The position numbers were made by a program, and so were the translations under genes. Below, piece after piece: positions 44,129-54,766 of a DNA stretch of 64,000 nucleotides (its first letter is position 1; each line of letters starts with the position of its first letter). The notes under the pieces are model-generated. The model ran no database searches, had not been told where the DNA came from, and saw only the letters and a program-made list of their open reading frames with translations. Source of the stretch: Alphaproteobacteria bacterium (lineage in GTDB: Bacteria > Pseudomonadota > Alphaproteobacteria > Acetobacterales > Acetobacteraceae); assembly GCA_020850755.1 (NCBI GenBank), contig JADZEB010000009.1, forward strand, positions 1 through 64,000, read 5' to 3'.

Positions 44129-45220
44129 TCACCGGATCTTCAGGGTGGAGAGGCCGGCCAGCGCAAGGACCAGCGCGATGATCCAGAAGCGGATCACGAT
44201 CTGCGGTTCGGCCCAGCCCTTGCGCTCGAAATGATGGTGCAGGGGCGCCATGCGGAAGACGCGCTTGCCGGTGAGCTTGAAGCTCGCCACCTGCACGACG
44301 ACGCTCAGCGTCTCCAGCACGAACAGCCCGCCCACGATCGCCAGCACGATCTCGTGCTTGGTCGCGACCGCCATCGCGCCGAGCGACCCGCCGAGCGCGA
44401 GCGAGCCCGTATCGCCCATGAAGACGCTGGCCGGCGGGGCGTTGAACCAGAGGAAGCCGAGCGCCGAGCCGATCAGCGCCCCGCACAGCACGGCGAGCTC
44501 GCCCGTGCCGGCGACATAGTGGAGCTGGAGGTAGTTGGCGAACACGGTGTTGCCGACCAGATAGGCGATCAGCGCGAAGCAGCCGGCGGCGATCATCACC
44601 GGCACGATCGCCAGCCCATCGAGCCCGTCGGTCAGGTTCACGGCGTTGGACGCGCCCACCATCACCAGCATGGCGAAGATCGGGAAGCCCCAGCCGAGAT
44701 CGACCAGCACGTCCTTGAAGAAGGGGATCGCCACCGTGTCCGAAAGCGGCCCGCGCGTCAGGTGGCCGATCCAGTAGGCGGCGACCAGGCCGATCGCCAT
44801 CTGGGCGAGGAATTTCTGGCGCGCCGAGATGCCCTTCGGGTTGCGCTTGGAGACCTTGAGCCAGTCATCGACCATGCCGAGCGCGCCGAAGCCGGCCGTG
44901 ACCAGCAGCACCGCCCAGACGAAGCCGTTGCGCGGATCGGCCCAGAGCAGGGTGGAGATGGTGAAGGCGGAGAGGATCATCACCCCGCCCATGGTCGGCG
45001 TGCCGCGCTTGGCGATGGCGTGCGCGTCGGTCATGTCGGTGCGGATCGGCTGGCCGTCCTTGCCCTGGATGCGCTTGAGCCAGCGGATCATCGCCGGGCC
45101 GAAGAACAGGCAGATGAACAGGGCCGTCACCACCGCCCCGCCCGAACGGAAGGTGATGTAGCGGAACAGGTTGAACAGGATGAAATCGGTCGAGAGTGGG
45201 GCGAGGGCGAGGAACAGCAT
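44129..45220 (-). CDS. mraY: Phospho-N-acetylmuramoyl-pentapeptide transferase
   Basis: MraY makes lipid I by moving phospho-MurNAc-pentapeptide onto undecaprenyl phosphate. The 363-residue integral membrane protein (about ten helices) starts at ATG 45220. An in-frame longer start runs back into the spacer without SD support. Signatures are [31 protein letters not shown] (Asp pair), [11 protein letters not shown] and the C-terminal [25 protein letters not shown] with the triple His. It lies 22 nt after murF and 7 nt before murD. Confidence 0.97.
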   Translation of the reverse strand: MLFLALAPLSTDFILFNLFRYITFRSGGAVVTALFICLFFGPAMIRWLKRIQGKDGQPIRTDMTDAHAIAKRGTPTMGGVMILSAFTISTLLWADPRNGFVWAVLLVTAGFGALGMVDDWLKVSKRNPKGISARQKFLAQMAIGLVAAYWIGHLTRGPLSDTVAIPFFKDVLVDLGWGFPIFAMLVMVGASNAVNLTDGLDGLAIVPVMIAAGCFALIAYLVGNTVFANYLQLHYVAGTGELAVLCGALIGSALGFLWFNAPPASVFMGDTGSLALGGSLGAMAVATKHEIVLAIVGGLFVLETLSVVVQVASFKLTGKRVFRMAPLHHHFERKGWAEPQIVIRFWIIALVLALAGLSTLKIR

Positions 45221-45242
45221 GGCGTCTTCTTGTCCTTCGTCC

Positions 45243-46681
45243 TCAACGCGGCGGCGCGGCGGCGGCACCGGCCGCGGCGAGCGCCTTAACCACGATGGCC
45301 ATCCGGCTGCCGAGCGAGCCCTTCACCGTCACCACATCGCCCGGGCGCAGCGCGGCCGCCAGCATCGGGGCGAGATCCTCGGAATCGAGCGCGTGCGCGC
45401 CGCGCTGGGCCGGCAGCAGCGCCTCGTGCAGGTTCTGCATCAAGGGTCCGCAGGTGAACACCAGGTCGATGCCCGCCTCCTCGATCGCCGGGGCAAGGCC
45501 CGCATGCAGCATCGGCCCGGCCTCGCCCAGCTCGCGCATGTCGCCGAGCGCCAGGATGCGCCGCCCGCCCGGCCCCGGCGGCATCGCCGCCAGCACCGCG
45601 ATCGCCGCGCGCATCGCCGCAGGCGAGGCGTTGTAGCTCTCGTCGATCAGGCTTGCCGTCCCGCCGCCCGGCAGCGCGATCGCGCTGCGCGCCCCGCGTC
45701 CGGCCGGCGGCGTCAGCGTGGCAAGCGCGCGCGAAGCGGCCTCGACATCGCCGCCCGCTGCCTCCACCGCCGCCAGCACGCCGAGCATGTTCTGCACGAT
45801 GTGCCGCCCCGGCACGCCGATGCGGAAGGTGAGCACGCGGCCCATCGCGTCGGCGCGCACGAGCGAGCCCGCCGCGCCGAAATCGGCGTCAAGCAGGCGG
45901 AACTCGGCGCGCCGGTCGGCGCCGAAGCCCAGGATGCGATGGATGCCCTTGGCGCGTGCCGCCGCCGCGCAACGCTCGTAATGCGCATTGTCGCGGTTGA
46001 GCACGGCGATGCCGCCATGGTCCATGCCGGCGAAGATCTCGGACTTGGCATCGGCGATCGCCTCGACGGAAGCGAAGAACTCCAGATGCACCGCCTCGAC
46101 CGTCGTGATCAGCGCGACATGCGGGCGGGCGAGCAGCGACAAGGGCGTGATCTCGCCGGCATGGTTCATGCCCATCTCGAGCACGGCGAAGCGCGTCTCG
46201 CGCGGCAGGCGGGCGAGCGAGAGCGGCAGGCCCCAATGATTGTTCAGGCTGCCGGCGGAAGCATGCGTCGGGCCTTGCGCGGCAAGCACATGGCGCAGCG
46301 CCTCCTTGGTGCCGGTCTTGCCGACGCTGCCGGTGACGGCGATCAGCCGCGCGGCGGTGCGCGCGCGCGCGGCCGCGCCGATGCGGCGCAACGCTTCCAG
46401 CGTCTCCTCGACCCAGACCAGGTTGGCCGCGGCCGGGACATTCTCGACCGAGCGCGCGACGATCGCCGCCGCTGCCCCGCGTGCCAGCGCATCGGCGGCG
46501 AAGGCGTGGCCGTCATGCCGGTCGCCCTGGATCGCCACGAACAATTCGCCCGGCGCGATGGTGCGGCTGTCGATCGAGACGCCCGAGGCGGTCCAGCCCT
46601 CCTGGCCGCGCCCGCCGGTGGCGGCGAGGATCTCGGCCGCGGTCCAGAGCGGCGGGGCGGCGTGCGGGGCGGCGGGCGTGG

Positions 46682-46685
<4 letters not shown>
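45243..46685 (-). CDS. murF: UDP-N-acetylmuramoyl-tripeptide--D-alanyl-D-alanine ligase
   Basis: MurF attaches D-Ala-D-Ala to complete the UDP-MurNAc-pentapeptide. The 480-residue protein has [27 protein letters not shown] (uracil-binding domain) and the ATP loop [19 protein letters not shown], where Gly replaces the usual Thr in GKTxT. It continues with [28 protein letters not shown] and [15 protein letters not shown]. Its ATG overlaps the murE TGA (ATGA). The C terminus is an Ala-rich end typical of this strain. Confidence 0.96.
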
Positions 46686-48154
<1,469 letters not shown>

Positions 48155-48164
48155 GGCCAGGAGC

Positions 48165-50459
48165 TCAGAAAGACGCAAGGTGGCGCTCTGCGGCGGGCGC
48201 CGGCAGCGAGGCGTTGGGGGCGGAAGCAGGACGTGTCGTGGCGGGCTGGCCCGTCGGCCGTGCGCTGGCCGGTCGGGTGCTTGCGGGTCGCGTTGCGGCG
48301 GGCCGGCCGGCGGGCTGCGCATTGGCGGGCTGCGCGGCGGCGGGGCGCTGTGTGGCGGGTCGTGCGGCAGAGCTCCGCGTCGCCTGCCGGCCGGCGGGCG
48401 TGGCGCGCGCTGCGGCGGCGGGGCGGGGCGGCTGCAACGGCATCGCCAGGGCCTGGGCGATCGCGGCGGCGTTCGTGGTCTCCGGCGCCATGCCGAGCAG
48501 GGGGCCGATACGCGTCACGATCTCGCCCGCCGCCGGCGCCGCGACCCAGCCGCCGGTGGCGTAGCCGGCCGTATCGCGCCTGCCCTTGGGCTCGTCGATC
48601 ATCACATAGATCGCGTAGCGCGGCTCGTGCGCGGGGAACATGCCGGCGAATGAGCTGATGCGCGCATTCTCGTTGTAACCGCGCCGGCCCACCTTCTGCG
48701 CCGTGCCGGTCTTGCCGGCGACGAAATAGCCCGCCACCTCGGCCGAGCGCGCCGTGCCCTGCGTCACCACCAGCCGCATGAGCTGGCGCATGGTGCGCGA
48801 GGTCTCGGGCGAGACCACGCGCTCGCCGAACATCTGCGTCGTCTCGCGACGCAGCAGGGTGGGCCGCACCAGCACCCCGCCATTGCTGAGCGCGGCCAGC
48901 ATGCGCGTGACATGCAGCGGTGTCACCGAGATGCCGTGGCCGTAGGAGATGGTCATGGTGTGGATCTCGCGCCAGCTGCGCGCGCCGGGCGCGAGCGGAT
49001 GCGCGGTCTCCGGCAGTTCCACCGGCGTGCGCGCAAGCAGGCCGAGGCTGCCCACGAACTGGCGGTGGCGCTGCACGCCCACCGCCTCGGCCATGCGCGC
49101 CGCCCCGATGTTCGAGGAATGGACGATGATCTCGGGCACCGACAGCCAGCGCCGCTTGCCCATGAAATCGTTGATGGTGAAGCGGCCGATCTGGATCGGG
49201 CGCGAGGCGTCGTAGCCGCCCCAGAGCGGCACGGTGCGCGCCTCCAGCGCCATCGCCGCGGTGAGCAGCTTGAAGGTCGAGCCCGGCTCGTAGAGGCCGA
49301 CGGTGATGCGGTTGAAGCGCTCGGCCTCGCTCGCATCGGCGACGCGCGCGGGGTCGTAGTCGGGCAGGCTGGCCATCGCCAGCAGCTCGCCCGTGCGCAC
49401 ATCCATGATCACGCCCGCGCCCCCGATCGCATCGAAGCGGCGGATGGTGGCGCCGAGCGTCTCGCGCAGCACGTCCTGCACGCGCACATCGATGGACAGG
49501 GCCAGCGGCTCGGGGTCCTGGCGCAGGCGGGCATCGAAGGACATTTCCACCCCGGCGATGCCCTTGCCGTCGACATCGGTGCCGCCCAGCACATGCACCG
49601 CCGTGCGCCCGAGCGGATAGACGCGCCGCTCGGCCCGCTCCATGCGGATGCCGGGAATGCCGAGCGCGGTCACGCGCTCCTCCTCGGCGGGCGTGATGAA
49701 GCGGCGCAGATAGACGAAGCTGCGATCGGCGCCGAGCCGCTCGCGGGTCTGCTCGGCATCGAGGCCGGGCAGCGCGCGCGTGAGCAGCGCCACCGCCTCC
49801 TCCGCCGGCATCGAGTTGCGCAGCTCGCGCGGATTGGCATAGAGCGCGGCACCCGGCAGCGAGGTCGCCAGCAGCACGCCGTTGCGATCGACGATATCGG
49901 CGCGGTCGGTGCGCGCGGGCTCGGCCGACAGCGCGGCGCGCGGCAGGCGCGGCTCGGCCGGGCCGAGCACGGTCACGTCGGCGGCGCGGACACCGACGGC
50001 GAGGAACAGCAGCGCGAACAGGGCGCCGCCGATCACCAGCCGCGTGCGGCTGCGCTCCAGCGCGTCGCGATGCTCCTCGCCCACCGCGATGCGCCGGGCG
50101 GCGGGCAGGGCCGCGACCTGGGTCGGGGCCGAGGGGGCGAGCGTCGCGGGGCGGACCGGAATCTGCACCGGGGTGTCGGGCGCCGGCGCCGGCGCCGGCA
50201 CGTGGGACGCATCGGGGCCGGGATTGGCGGCCGCTGCGGCGGGCGGCGATGGCGCGGCGTTGGCGGATGGGCGCGCGCCGGCGCTGCGCGCGGGCGGCTG
50301 GAACGCGGCGCGCCAGGGGGCGGACACCGGCACGACCGGCGGCGGCATCAGGGGTGCCGGGCGCGGTGCGGCGTTCGCCGCGCCGTTGCCGGTGCCGGCG
50401 CTGGCGCCGGCGCTGGCGCCGTGCGCGGGAATGGGCGGGATCGGGGGCTGGCCGCTCAT
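48165..50459 (-). CDS. ftsI: Septal peptidoglycan transpeptidase FtsI (PBP3) with long low-complexity ends
   Basis: FtsI cross-links septal peptidoglycan with FtsW. The 764-residue protein is unusually long. Residues 1-120 are a cytoplasmic Pro/Ala-rich extension, one membrane helix is at 141-158, and the non-penicillin-binding domain follows. The transpeptidase has the catalytic Ser394 (STFK), SSN at 448-450 and KTGT at 583-586. A tail of about 88 residues, rich in Ala/Pro/Thr/Arg and with repeated TRPAS, ends the protein. No PASTA domain is present. The Asp-Arg-Asn-Gly (DRNGVLLATS) motif of class B PBPs is at 191. Its ATG overlaps the ftsL stop. Confidence 0.95.
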   Translation of the reverse strand: MSGQPPIPPIPAHGASAGASAGTGNGAANAAPRPAPLMPPPVVPVSAPWRAAFQPPARSAGARPSANAAPSPPAAAAANPGPDASHVPAPAPAPDTPVQIPVRPATLAPSAPTQVAALPAARRIAVGEEHRDALERSRTRLVIGGALFALLFLAVGVRAADVTVLGPAEPRLPRAALSAEPARTDRADIVDRNGVLLATSLPGAALYANPRELRNSMPAEEAVALLTRALPGLDAEQTRERLGADRSFVYLRRFITPAEEERVTALGIPGIRMERAERRVYPLGRTAVHVLGGTDVDGKGIAGVEMSFDARLRQDPEPLALSIDVRVQDVLRETLGATIRRFDAIGGAGVIMDVRTGELLAMASLPDYDPARVADASEAERFNRITVGLYEPGSTFKLLTAAMALEARTVPLWGGYDASRPIQIGRFTINDFMGKRRWLSVPEIIVHSSNIGAARMAEAVGVQRHRQFVGSLGLLARTPVELPETAHPLAPGARSWREIHTMTISYGHGISVTPLHVTRMLAALSNGGVLVRPTLLRRETTQMFGERVVSPETSRTMRQLMRLVVTQGTARSAEVAGYFVAGKTGTAQKVGRRGYNENARISSFAGMFPAHEPRYAIYVMIDEPKGRRDTAGYATGGWVAAPAAGEIVTRIGPLLGMAPETTNAAAIAQALAMPLQPPRPAAAARATPAGRQATRSSAARPATQRPAAAQPANAQPAGRPAATRPASTRPASARPTGQPATTRPASAPNASLPAPAAERHLASF

Positions 50460-51424
50460 CGCGCGCTCCCGCTTGCGGGCCGGACGGGCACGGGCGGCGG
50501 CACATGGCCGACGGCCCCCCCGAGCGAGGAGGCGGTGCCGCGCGGCGCCTGATACTGCGGCGCTTGATACTGCGGCGCCTGATACTGCGGCCCCTGCGGC
50601 GGCGCGGCGGGGCGTGGCGTGGCGGGGGCGACGACTGGTGTCGCGCGCGGGGGCGCAGGCGTGACCGGCGGCCGCGCTGCCGGCGTCGAGGCGGCGGCCC
50701 CAAGCGGCTCGCGCGTGATCGTGCCGTGCGCAACGGAGGAGGGCGCGGCCGGTCGGCCAAGCGTGCCGAGCGTCTGCGGCGCCGTGCCGGCCGGCGTCGG
50801 GCGTCCGGCAGGCCTGGCTGTGCTGGCTCCGGGCTGGTTGATCAGCGGCACGGGCGCGCGCGCGGCAACCGGGATGGCACGCTGCGGGATGGAGGCGGGG
50901 CGGGAGGCGGCTTGCCCTGGCGCGCGCGCGGCGGGCGGCGCGGCGCGGGGTGCGCGGACGGTGGCGGCGGCACCTGCGGCGGCCCCCGCGGCCGCGCCGG
51001 CCCTGGCCAGATGCGACTGCACCGGGGCCGACACGGACTGCTCGGCCGGCGGCTCGGCATCGGGGTCGGACCCCGGCGGCGCGATCGCCGGTGAGATCGC
51101 CGGCGCGGGCGCTTGCGGCGTCTCCTCGGCCGGCACGGCAGCCACCGGCAGGCGGCGGACAAGCTCCTCGATCGAGGCGAATTGCTGCGGGTTCATCGGC
51201 GCGAGCGGCAGGTGGCGCTCGGCGATGTTGCGCAGCCGCTCGGGATCGTTCACCAGGCTCCACTCCGCGTTCAGGATGTGGATGCGGTCCTGGGTGTGAC
51301 CGATCTCGGCATTGGTGCGGCGCAGGCGCTGCTCCAGCCCCTGCACCTCGTGCTTGACCTGGTAGGTGGCGAGCCCGGCCGCGATCAGCAGCGCGACCGA
51401 GATCATGCCCATCGGCCGGATCAT
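50456..51424 (-). CDS. ftsL: Cell division protein FtsL with extended periplasmic tail
   Basis: FtsL is a small bitopic protein that, with FtsB, activates FtsWI. The core is normal: one membrane helix (about 5-22), then a coiled coil ([42 protein letters not shown], with the family-typical W-x-L-x-N-P-like motif) and AERHLPLAP up to about residue 95. It then runs on to 322 residues with an Ala/Pro-rich tail. Most FtsL proteins are 90-130 residues. The tail contains three exact QYQAP copies (15-bp repeat at 50543-50587). It should be periplasmic and disordered. It overlaps rsmH and ftsI by ATGA junctions. Confidence 0.88.
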   Translation of the reverse strand: MIRPMGMISVALLIAAGLATYQVKHEVQGLEQRLRRTNAEIGHTQDRIHILNAEWSLVNDPERLRNIAERHLPLAPMNPQQFASIEELVRRLPVAAVPAEETPQAPAPAISPAIAPPGSDPDAEPPAEQSVSAPVQSHLARAGAAAGAAAGAAATVRAPRAAPPAARAPGQAASRPASIPQRAIPVAARAPVPLINQPGASTARPAGRPTPAGTAPQTLGTLGRPAAPSSVAHGTITREPLGAAASTPAARPPVTPAPPRATPVVAPATPRPAAPPQGPQYQAPQYQAPQYQAPRGTASSLGGAVGHVPPPVPVRPASGSAR

Positions 51425-52461
51425 GGCGCCACCCGGTCGGACAGGGGGCGTTCGGCCGCGCGCAGGCGGGCCGAGCGGGCGCGCGGATTGGCCCCGGTCT
51501 CGGCCGCGCCGGGCATGAGCGGGCGGGGCGTGAGCAGACGCAGGCGCGGGGCGGCGGTGGCGGCGCGGTTGGGCAGGAGCGCGGCGGGATCGTGGCGCGA
51601 GGGGCCGGCGGCGCGGCCGGCGGCGGCGGCGAAGGCGCGCTTGACCAGCCGATCCTCGAGCGAGTGGAACGACACCGCGACGATCCGCCCGCCCGGCGCC
51701 AGCAGCGCGATCGCCTGGGCCAGCGCCGCCTCGATCTCGGCCAGCTCGTCATTGACGCGGATGCGCAAGGCCTGGAAGGTGCGCGTTGCCGGGTCGATGC
51801 CGTCGGCCGCGCGCGGGACGGCGCGGCGCACCAGCGCGGCCAGTTGGGCGGTGGTGTCGATGCGCGCTGCCTTGCGCGCCGCCACGATCGCGCGGGCAAG
51901 CCGGCGCGCGTGGCGCTCCTCGCCATAGTGCCAAAGGAGGTCGGCAAGCTCGGCCTCGGGCAGGCGGTTGACGAGATCGGCGGCGGTGGGGCCCACCGCC
52001 TCCATGCGCATGTCGAGCGGCCCCTCGTGGCGGAACGAGAAGCCGCGCGCCGGATCGTCGATCTGGTAGGAGGAAACGCCGAAATCGAAGGCGACGCCAT
52101 CGAGCGCGCGCACGCCGCGTTCGGCCAGAAGCTCCATCAGCGCGCCGAAGCGGCCCTCGATCAGGTGCAGCCGGCCGGGGAAGGCGGCGGCGAGGGCCGA
52201 GCCGCGCGCGATCGCGGCCGGATCGCGGTCGATGGCGTAGAGCGTGCAGCGGGGCGCCGCCTCCAGGATGGCGCGGCTGTAGCCGCCGCCGCCGAAGGTC
52301 GCGTCGAGATAGATGCCGGCCCCGTGCGGGGCGAGCTGTTCCAGCATCTCGGCCAGCATCACCGGGACATGGCCGGAATCCGTCGGCGTGGCGGGAGCGG
52401 CAGGCGAGCGGGAGCGTGCGGCGCGGGCGCGGTCGGGGGTGGGTGCGCGGCGCGTCATCAT
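51421..52461 (-). CDS. rsmH: 16S rRNA (cytosine(1402)-N4)-methyltransferase
   Basis: RsmH (MraW) methylates C1402 in the decoding centre of 16S rRNA. The 346-residue protein has a 27-residue Arg/Pro/Ala-rich lead, then [36 protein letters not shown] (SAM motif I). It continues with [65 protein letters not shown] and the C-terminal [15 protein letters not shown]. The ATGATG start overlaps the mraZ stop. It is the second gene of the mra operon. Confidence 0.96.
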   Translation of the reverse strand: MMTRRAPTPDRARAARSRSPAAPATPTDSGHVPVMLAEMLEQLAPHGAGIYLDATFGGGGYSRAILEAAPRCTLYAIDRDPAAIARGSALAAAFPGRLHLIEGRFGALMELLAERGVRALDGVAFDFGVSSYQIDDPARGFSFRHEGPLDMRMEAVGPTAADLVNRLPEAELADLLWHYGEERHARRLARAIVAARKAARIDTTAQLAALVRRAVPRAADGIDPATRTFQALRIRVNDELAEIEAALAQAIALLAPGGRIVAVSFHSLEDRLVKRAFAAAAGRAAGPSRHDPAALLPNRAATAAPRLRLLTPRPLMPGAAETGANPRARSARLRAAERPLSDRVAP

Positions 52462-52976
52462 GCGCCGTCCCGGCCGCGTCCGGGGAGAGCGGGGCCGGTG
52501 GGCGCGGCAGCGTCTGGTCCGGAGGCCGCGCCGGGCAAGGGTAGCGTCATGGCGCGGTCGAGCGCGCGCCTGGTCGCGGCCGGGGCGAAGGCGGCGAGCG
52601 CAGGCGGGTGCCAGATCTGGAAGCGCGTGCCGGCGCCGACGAAGGCCACCGTCTCGGCCAGCGCGGCATGACGGATCAGCGGCTCGGGCAGGAGCACGCG
52701 GCCCTCGGCGTCGGGGGTGAAGGGCATCGCCTCGGCGAACAGGAGGAAGCTCAGATCCTCGCGCTCGTCGGAGAAGGCGGGCAACAGGTCGGCGGCGGCG
52801 GCAAGGCGGTCGAAGGCGCGGCGGGTATAGGCTTCGAGGCAGGGCGAGCGATGGTGCGGGCGGAGCACGATCTCGGCCGTCTCCTCGCGCGCAAGCGCGG
52901 CGCGGAAGGCTGCCGGCACCGAGACGCGGCCCTTCTTGTCCAGGCGATTGATGTGTGTGCCGAGGAACAGGGACAT
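52458..52976 (-). CDS. mraZ: Transcriptional regulator MraZ
   Basis: MraZ is an AbrB-like DNA-binding protein that represses its own dcw operon by binding TGGGN repeats. The 172-residue protein has two swapped-hairpin repeats. The first is [25 protein letters not shown] with the conserved DxKGR core. The second is [23 protein letters not shown] with the matching D-x-x-GR-x-x-LP. A Pro/Ala/Gly-rich tail of about 30 residues is extra. It is the first gene of the cluster, about 140 nt downstream of the predicted promoter, which carries four matching boxes. Confidence 0.95.
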   Translation of the reverse strand: MSLFLGTHINRLDKKGRVSVPAAFRAALAREETAEIVLRPHHRSPCLEAYTRRAFDRLAAAADLLPAFSDEREDLSFLLFAEAMPFTPDAEGRVLLPEPLIRHAALAETVAFVGAGTRFQIWHPPALAAFAPAATRRALDRAMTLPLPGAASGPDAAAPTGPALPGRGRDGA

Positions 52977-53115
52977 GGCCCGTCCACGACCCTCCCGCCG
53001 GCCGGGTTTGGCTGCGCAACCGCCGCCGGCCCTCCGTTCCGCTGCCCCGACGCGCGCCCGCTTTTCTCCGCCGGCGGGCGCGTGCCTCTCCCATGGGCGG
53101 GAACAGGGTCATCCA

Positions 53116-53150
53116 TGGGATAGGATGGGATATCATGGGACGAAATGGGG
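53116..53150. promoter_or_regulatory. Four MraZ-type boxes (TGGGR, 10-bp period)
   Basis: TGGGA occurs at 53116, 53126 and 53136 and TGGGG at 53146, each separated by 5-bp spacers, so the period is exactly 10 bp. This is the arrangement bound by MraZ in Escherichia coli (direct TGGGN repeats with 5-nt spacers). Here the repeats read on the strand opposite to mraZ transcription and overlap its -10 and -35 boxes, consistent with autorepression. Confidence 0.85.
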
Positions 53151-53155
53151 GTCAA
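53127..53155 (-). promoter_or_regulatory. mra (dcw) operon promoter
   Basis: On the minus strand TTGACC (53150-53155) and TATCCC (53127-53132) are separated by 17 bp. The -35 is strong and the -10 weak. All four MraZ-type boxes lie within or just beside this promoter, so it is likely to be the main regulated start for the sixteen-gene cluster. Confidence 0.65.
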
Positions 53156-53490
53156 TGAATAAAGCCGGTAATGCCTTGGGAACGCATGTCCTTTTTGGCG
53201 AAATTGGGGCCAGTGTGGCTCGCCTGTGGCGTGGGAGCGGGGATGTGGCGCTGCGGCATCGGCTTCAATGCGAGTTTAGCAAATCGTCTCAAGTCGCTGG
53301 AATCGTGAATCTTATTGAGTCGAGAGATTGTGGCTGCGCCGGCCCCCGGGCAGACGGAGGCGAGGGCTACCGGCCAGCGAGTCGATCGGGGGCATGGCCA
53401 AGTCAGGGCGGGGACCGGCCGCGGGTCGCCCGTCGCCTGCCGAGCGGTCCCGCTGCCCGCCGTTAGCGTCCTGGTCAAAAACGGAAATCC

Positions 53491-53918
53491 AGCGCCAGAT
53501 GGCCTGTAAGCCGGGTTCTGTCCGCCCGTTGCCGGACGGGATGGCCATTCCTCTGGGACGTCCGTTGCCGGACGCCTCGCGCGACCGACCCGGGCGACAG
53601 CGTGGAAACCCGCTCGCGGGCGCCGCGAAGCCGAAGCCTCGCGGTCCGCCGGCCGCCCCTATTTGGTCTTGCTCCCGGTGGGGTTTGCCGTGCCGCCCCT
53701 GTCGCCAGGGGCGCGGTGCGCTCTTACCGCCCCGTTTCACCCTTGCCGGTGCAGCCTTCCGGCCCCGCCCGGCGGTTTGTTTTCTGTGGCACTGTCCCTG
53801 GGGTCGCCCCCGCCGGGCGTTACCCGGCACCGCGTTTCCATGGAGCCCGGACTTTCCTCCCGCCGTTCCGGCCCTTGGCAGGGGCGGGCGGCGAGCGGCC
53901 ATCCGGCCATCTGGCGCT
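53491..53918 (-). ncRNA. rnpB: RNase P RNA (class A)
   Basis: The catalytic RNA of RNase P matures tRNA 5' ends. The 428-nt minus-strand sequence contains the conserved core GGAGGAAAGTCCGGGCTCC near its 5' end, GACAGTGCCACAGAAA further in, and CAGAACCCGGCTTACAGG at its 3' end. The ends pair as a perfect 14-bp P1 helix: AGCGCCAGATGGCC (53905-53918 complement) with GGCCATCTGGCGCT (53491-53504 complement). This fixes the limits closely. It lies just downstream of ampD, whose stop codon overlaps the predicted -35 box. Confidence 0.95.
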
Positions 53919-53924
53919 GGCCCA

Positions 53925-53954
53925 TAGATGCACCCGGAGTGGCAGGGAATTCAA
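53925..53954 (-). promoter_or_regulatory. Probable rnpB promoter
   Basis: On the minus strand TTGAAT (53949-53954) and CATCTA (53925-53930) are 18 bp apart. The -10 ends seven bases before the first base of P1, as expected for a stable RNA start. The -35 overlaps the ampD stop codon. The -10 is a poor match, so confidence is limited. Confidence 0.45.
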
Positions 53955-54727
53955 GTCCCGCCTGGCCCGCCCGCCTTGCGTTCGGCGCGCATCAGGGCGG
54001 CCATGCGCCCGATCCGCCAGCGCGTCTCGCCATCGGCGATGCCGTCCACCCGGTGCTGCGCCCAGTGGCGCTGGAAGGCCGCGACGATGCGCGCGAGCGC
54101 CGCGTCATACGGCCCCTCGGCCGAGAGGTGATAGCCGATCCCGCGCAGGGAAAGGCGCAGCGCGCGCACGCCATCGCCCGCCGCACCGGGGCCGAGGCTG
54201 GGCAACTCGCGCGCCGCCTCGGGCGCGGCGCCGGGCCAGAGCCCGATCCCCTGCGCCGCCAGCCCCTGCCAGTCGAACATCTCGCCCGGATCCTCCTTGC
54301 GCTCGGGGGCGACATCGCTGTGCGCGACGACGCGCCCGGGCGTGATCGCCGGATGGCGCGCCAGGATGGCACGGCAGAGCGCGGCCAGCGCCTGCATCTG
54401 CGCGGCCGGGAAGGGGCGGTAGCCATGCTCGTGGCCGGGATTGACGATCTCGATGCCGATCGAGCGGCCATTGAGCGCCGCCGCCCCCCGCCACCACGAG
54501 ACGCCGGCATGCCAGGCCCGCCGCGCCTCGGGCACCAGCGCCCACACCGTGCCGTCCTCCTCGACCAGATAGTGCGCGCTGACCCTGGCCTCGGGGTCGG
54601 ACAGCCGGTCGAGCGCGGCGGCGGCGGTGGGCATGCCGGTATAGTGCAGCACCAGCGTGTCGATAACCTGCCCCTCAGGGCGGGCATCGTGGTTGGGCGA
54701 GGGGCGCTCGCGTAGCGGCGGGGTCAT
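53951..54727 (-). CDS. ampD: N-acetylmuramoyl-L-alanine amidase, AmpD type
   Basis: The 258-residue protein belongs to the Amidase_2 zinc enzymes that cut the MurNAc-L-Ala bond of muropeptides, as in peptidoglycan recycling. Zinc-binding and catalytic elements are visible: LVLHYTGMPT (first His), RVSAHYLVEEDGTVWALV, RRAWHAGVSWW, NGRSIGIEIVNPGHEHGY (Glu) and VVAHSDVAPERKEDPGEMFDW (His and Asp). A C-terminal peptidoglycan-binding-like helical domain (LRGIGYHLSAEGPYDAALARIVAAFQRHW) is attached. No signal peptide is seen, so it is probably cytoplasmic. A 10-codon mini-ORF overlaps its ATG (54724-54756). Confidence 0.93.
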   Translation of the reverse strand: MTPPLRERPSPNHDARPEGQVIDTLVLHYTGMPTAAAALDRLSDPEARVSAHYLVEEDGTVWALVPEARRAWHAGVSWWRGAAALNGRSIGIEIVNPGHEHGYRPFPAAQMQALAALCRAILARHPAITPGRVVAHSDVAPERKEDPGEMFDWQGLAAQGIGLWPGAAPEAARELPSLGPGAAGDGVRALRLSLRGIGYHLSAEGPYDAALARIVAAFQRHWAQHRVDGIADGETRWRIGRMAALMRAERKAGGPGGT

Positions 54728-54756
54728 GGCGGGGGCGTCATGGCGGGGGCGTTCAT
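54724..54756 (-). CDS. Possible 10-codon leader ORF overlapping the ampD start
   Basis: Between the TerB/DnaJ gene and ampD a short repeat (CATGGCGGGGGC type, about 14 bp) creates three ATGs. The first starts MNAPAMTPPP and ends in a TGA that overlaps the ampD ATG (ATGA). It could couple ampD translation to the upstream gene. It may equally be a by-product of the duplication. Confidence 0.3.
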   Translation of the reverse strand: MNAPAMTPPP

Positions 54757-54766
54757 GGCGCGGCCC

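Larger units (their letters stand above)
52977..53490. other. mraZ leader/promoter and spacer to rnpB
   Basis: This 514-nt region holds the mraZ leader (52977-53115), the promoter with four TGGGR boxes (53116-53155), and then about 330 nt with lower GC and no gene I can support. At its right end CAAAAACGG (53476-53484) reads as CCGTTTTTG after the rnpB 3' end on the minus strand, a probable transcription stop for rnpB. An open frame at 53152-53478 has no protein-like features. Confidence 0.65.

Noticed and set aside
36003-45289. Numerous plus-strand open frames across the dcw cluster
   Set aside because: All are antisense or shifted shadows of the recognised division and cell-wall genes.
53152-53478. 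Protein-coding gene in the spacer between mraZ and rnpB
   Set aside because: The open frame has no good start signal or protein-like pattern, and part of it overlaps the mra promoter and the rnpB terminator region.
53919-53966. tRNA gene next to rnpB (TTGAATTCCC resembles a T arm)
   Set aside because: No acceptor or anticodon stem can be formed. The sequence is the ampD 3' end plus the rnpB promoter.
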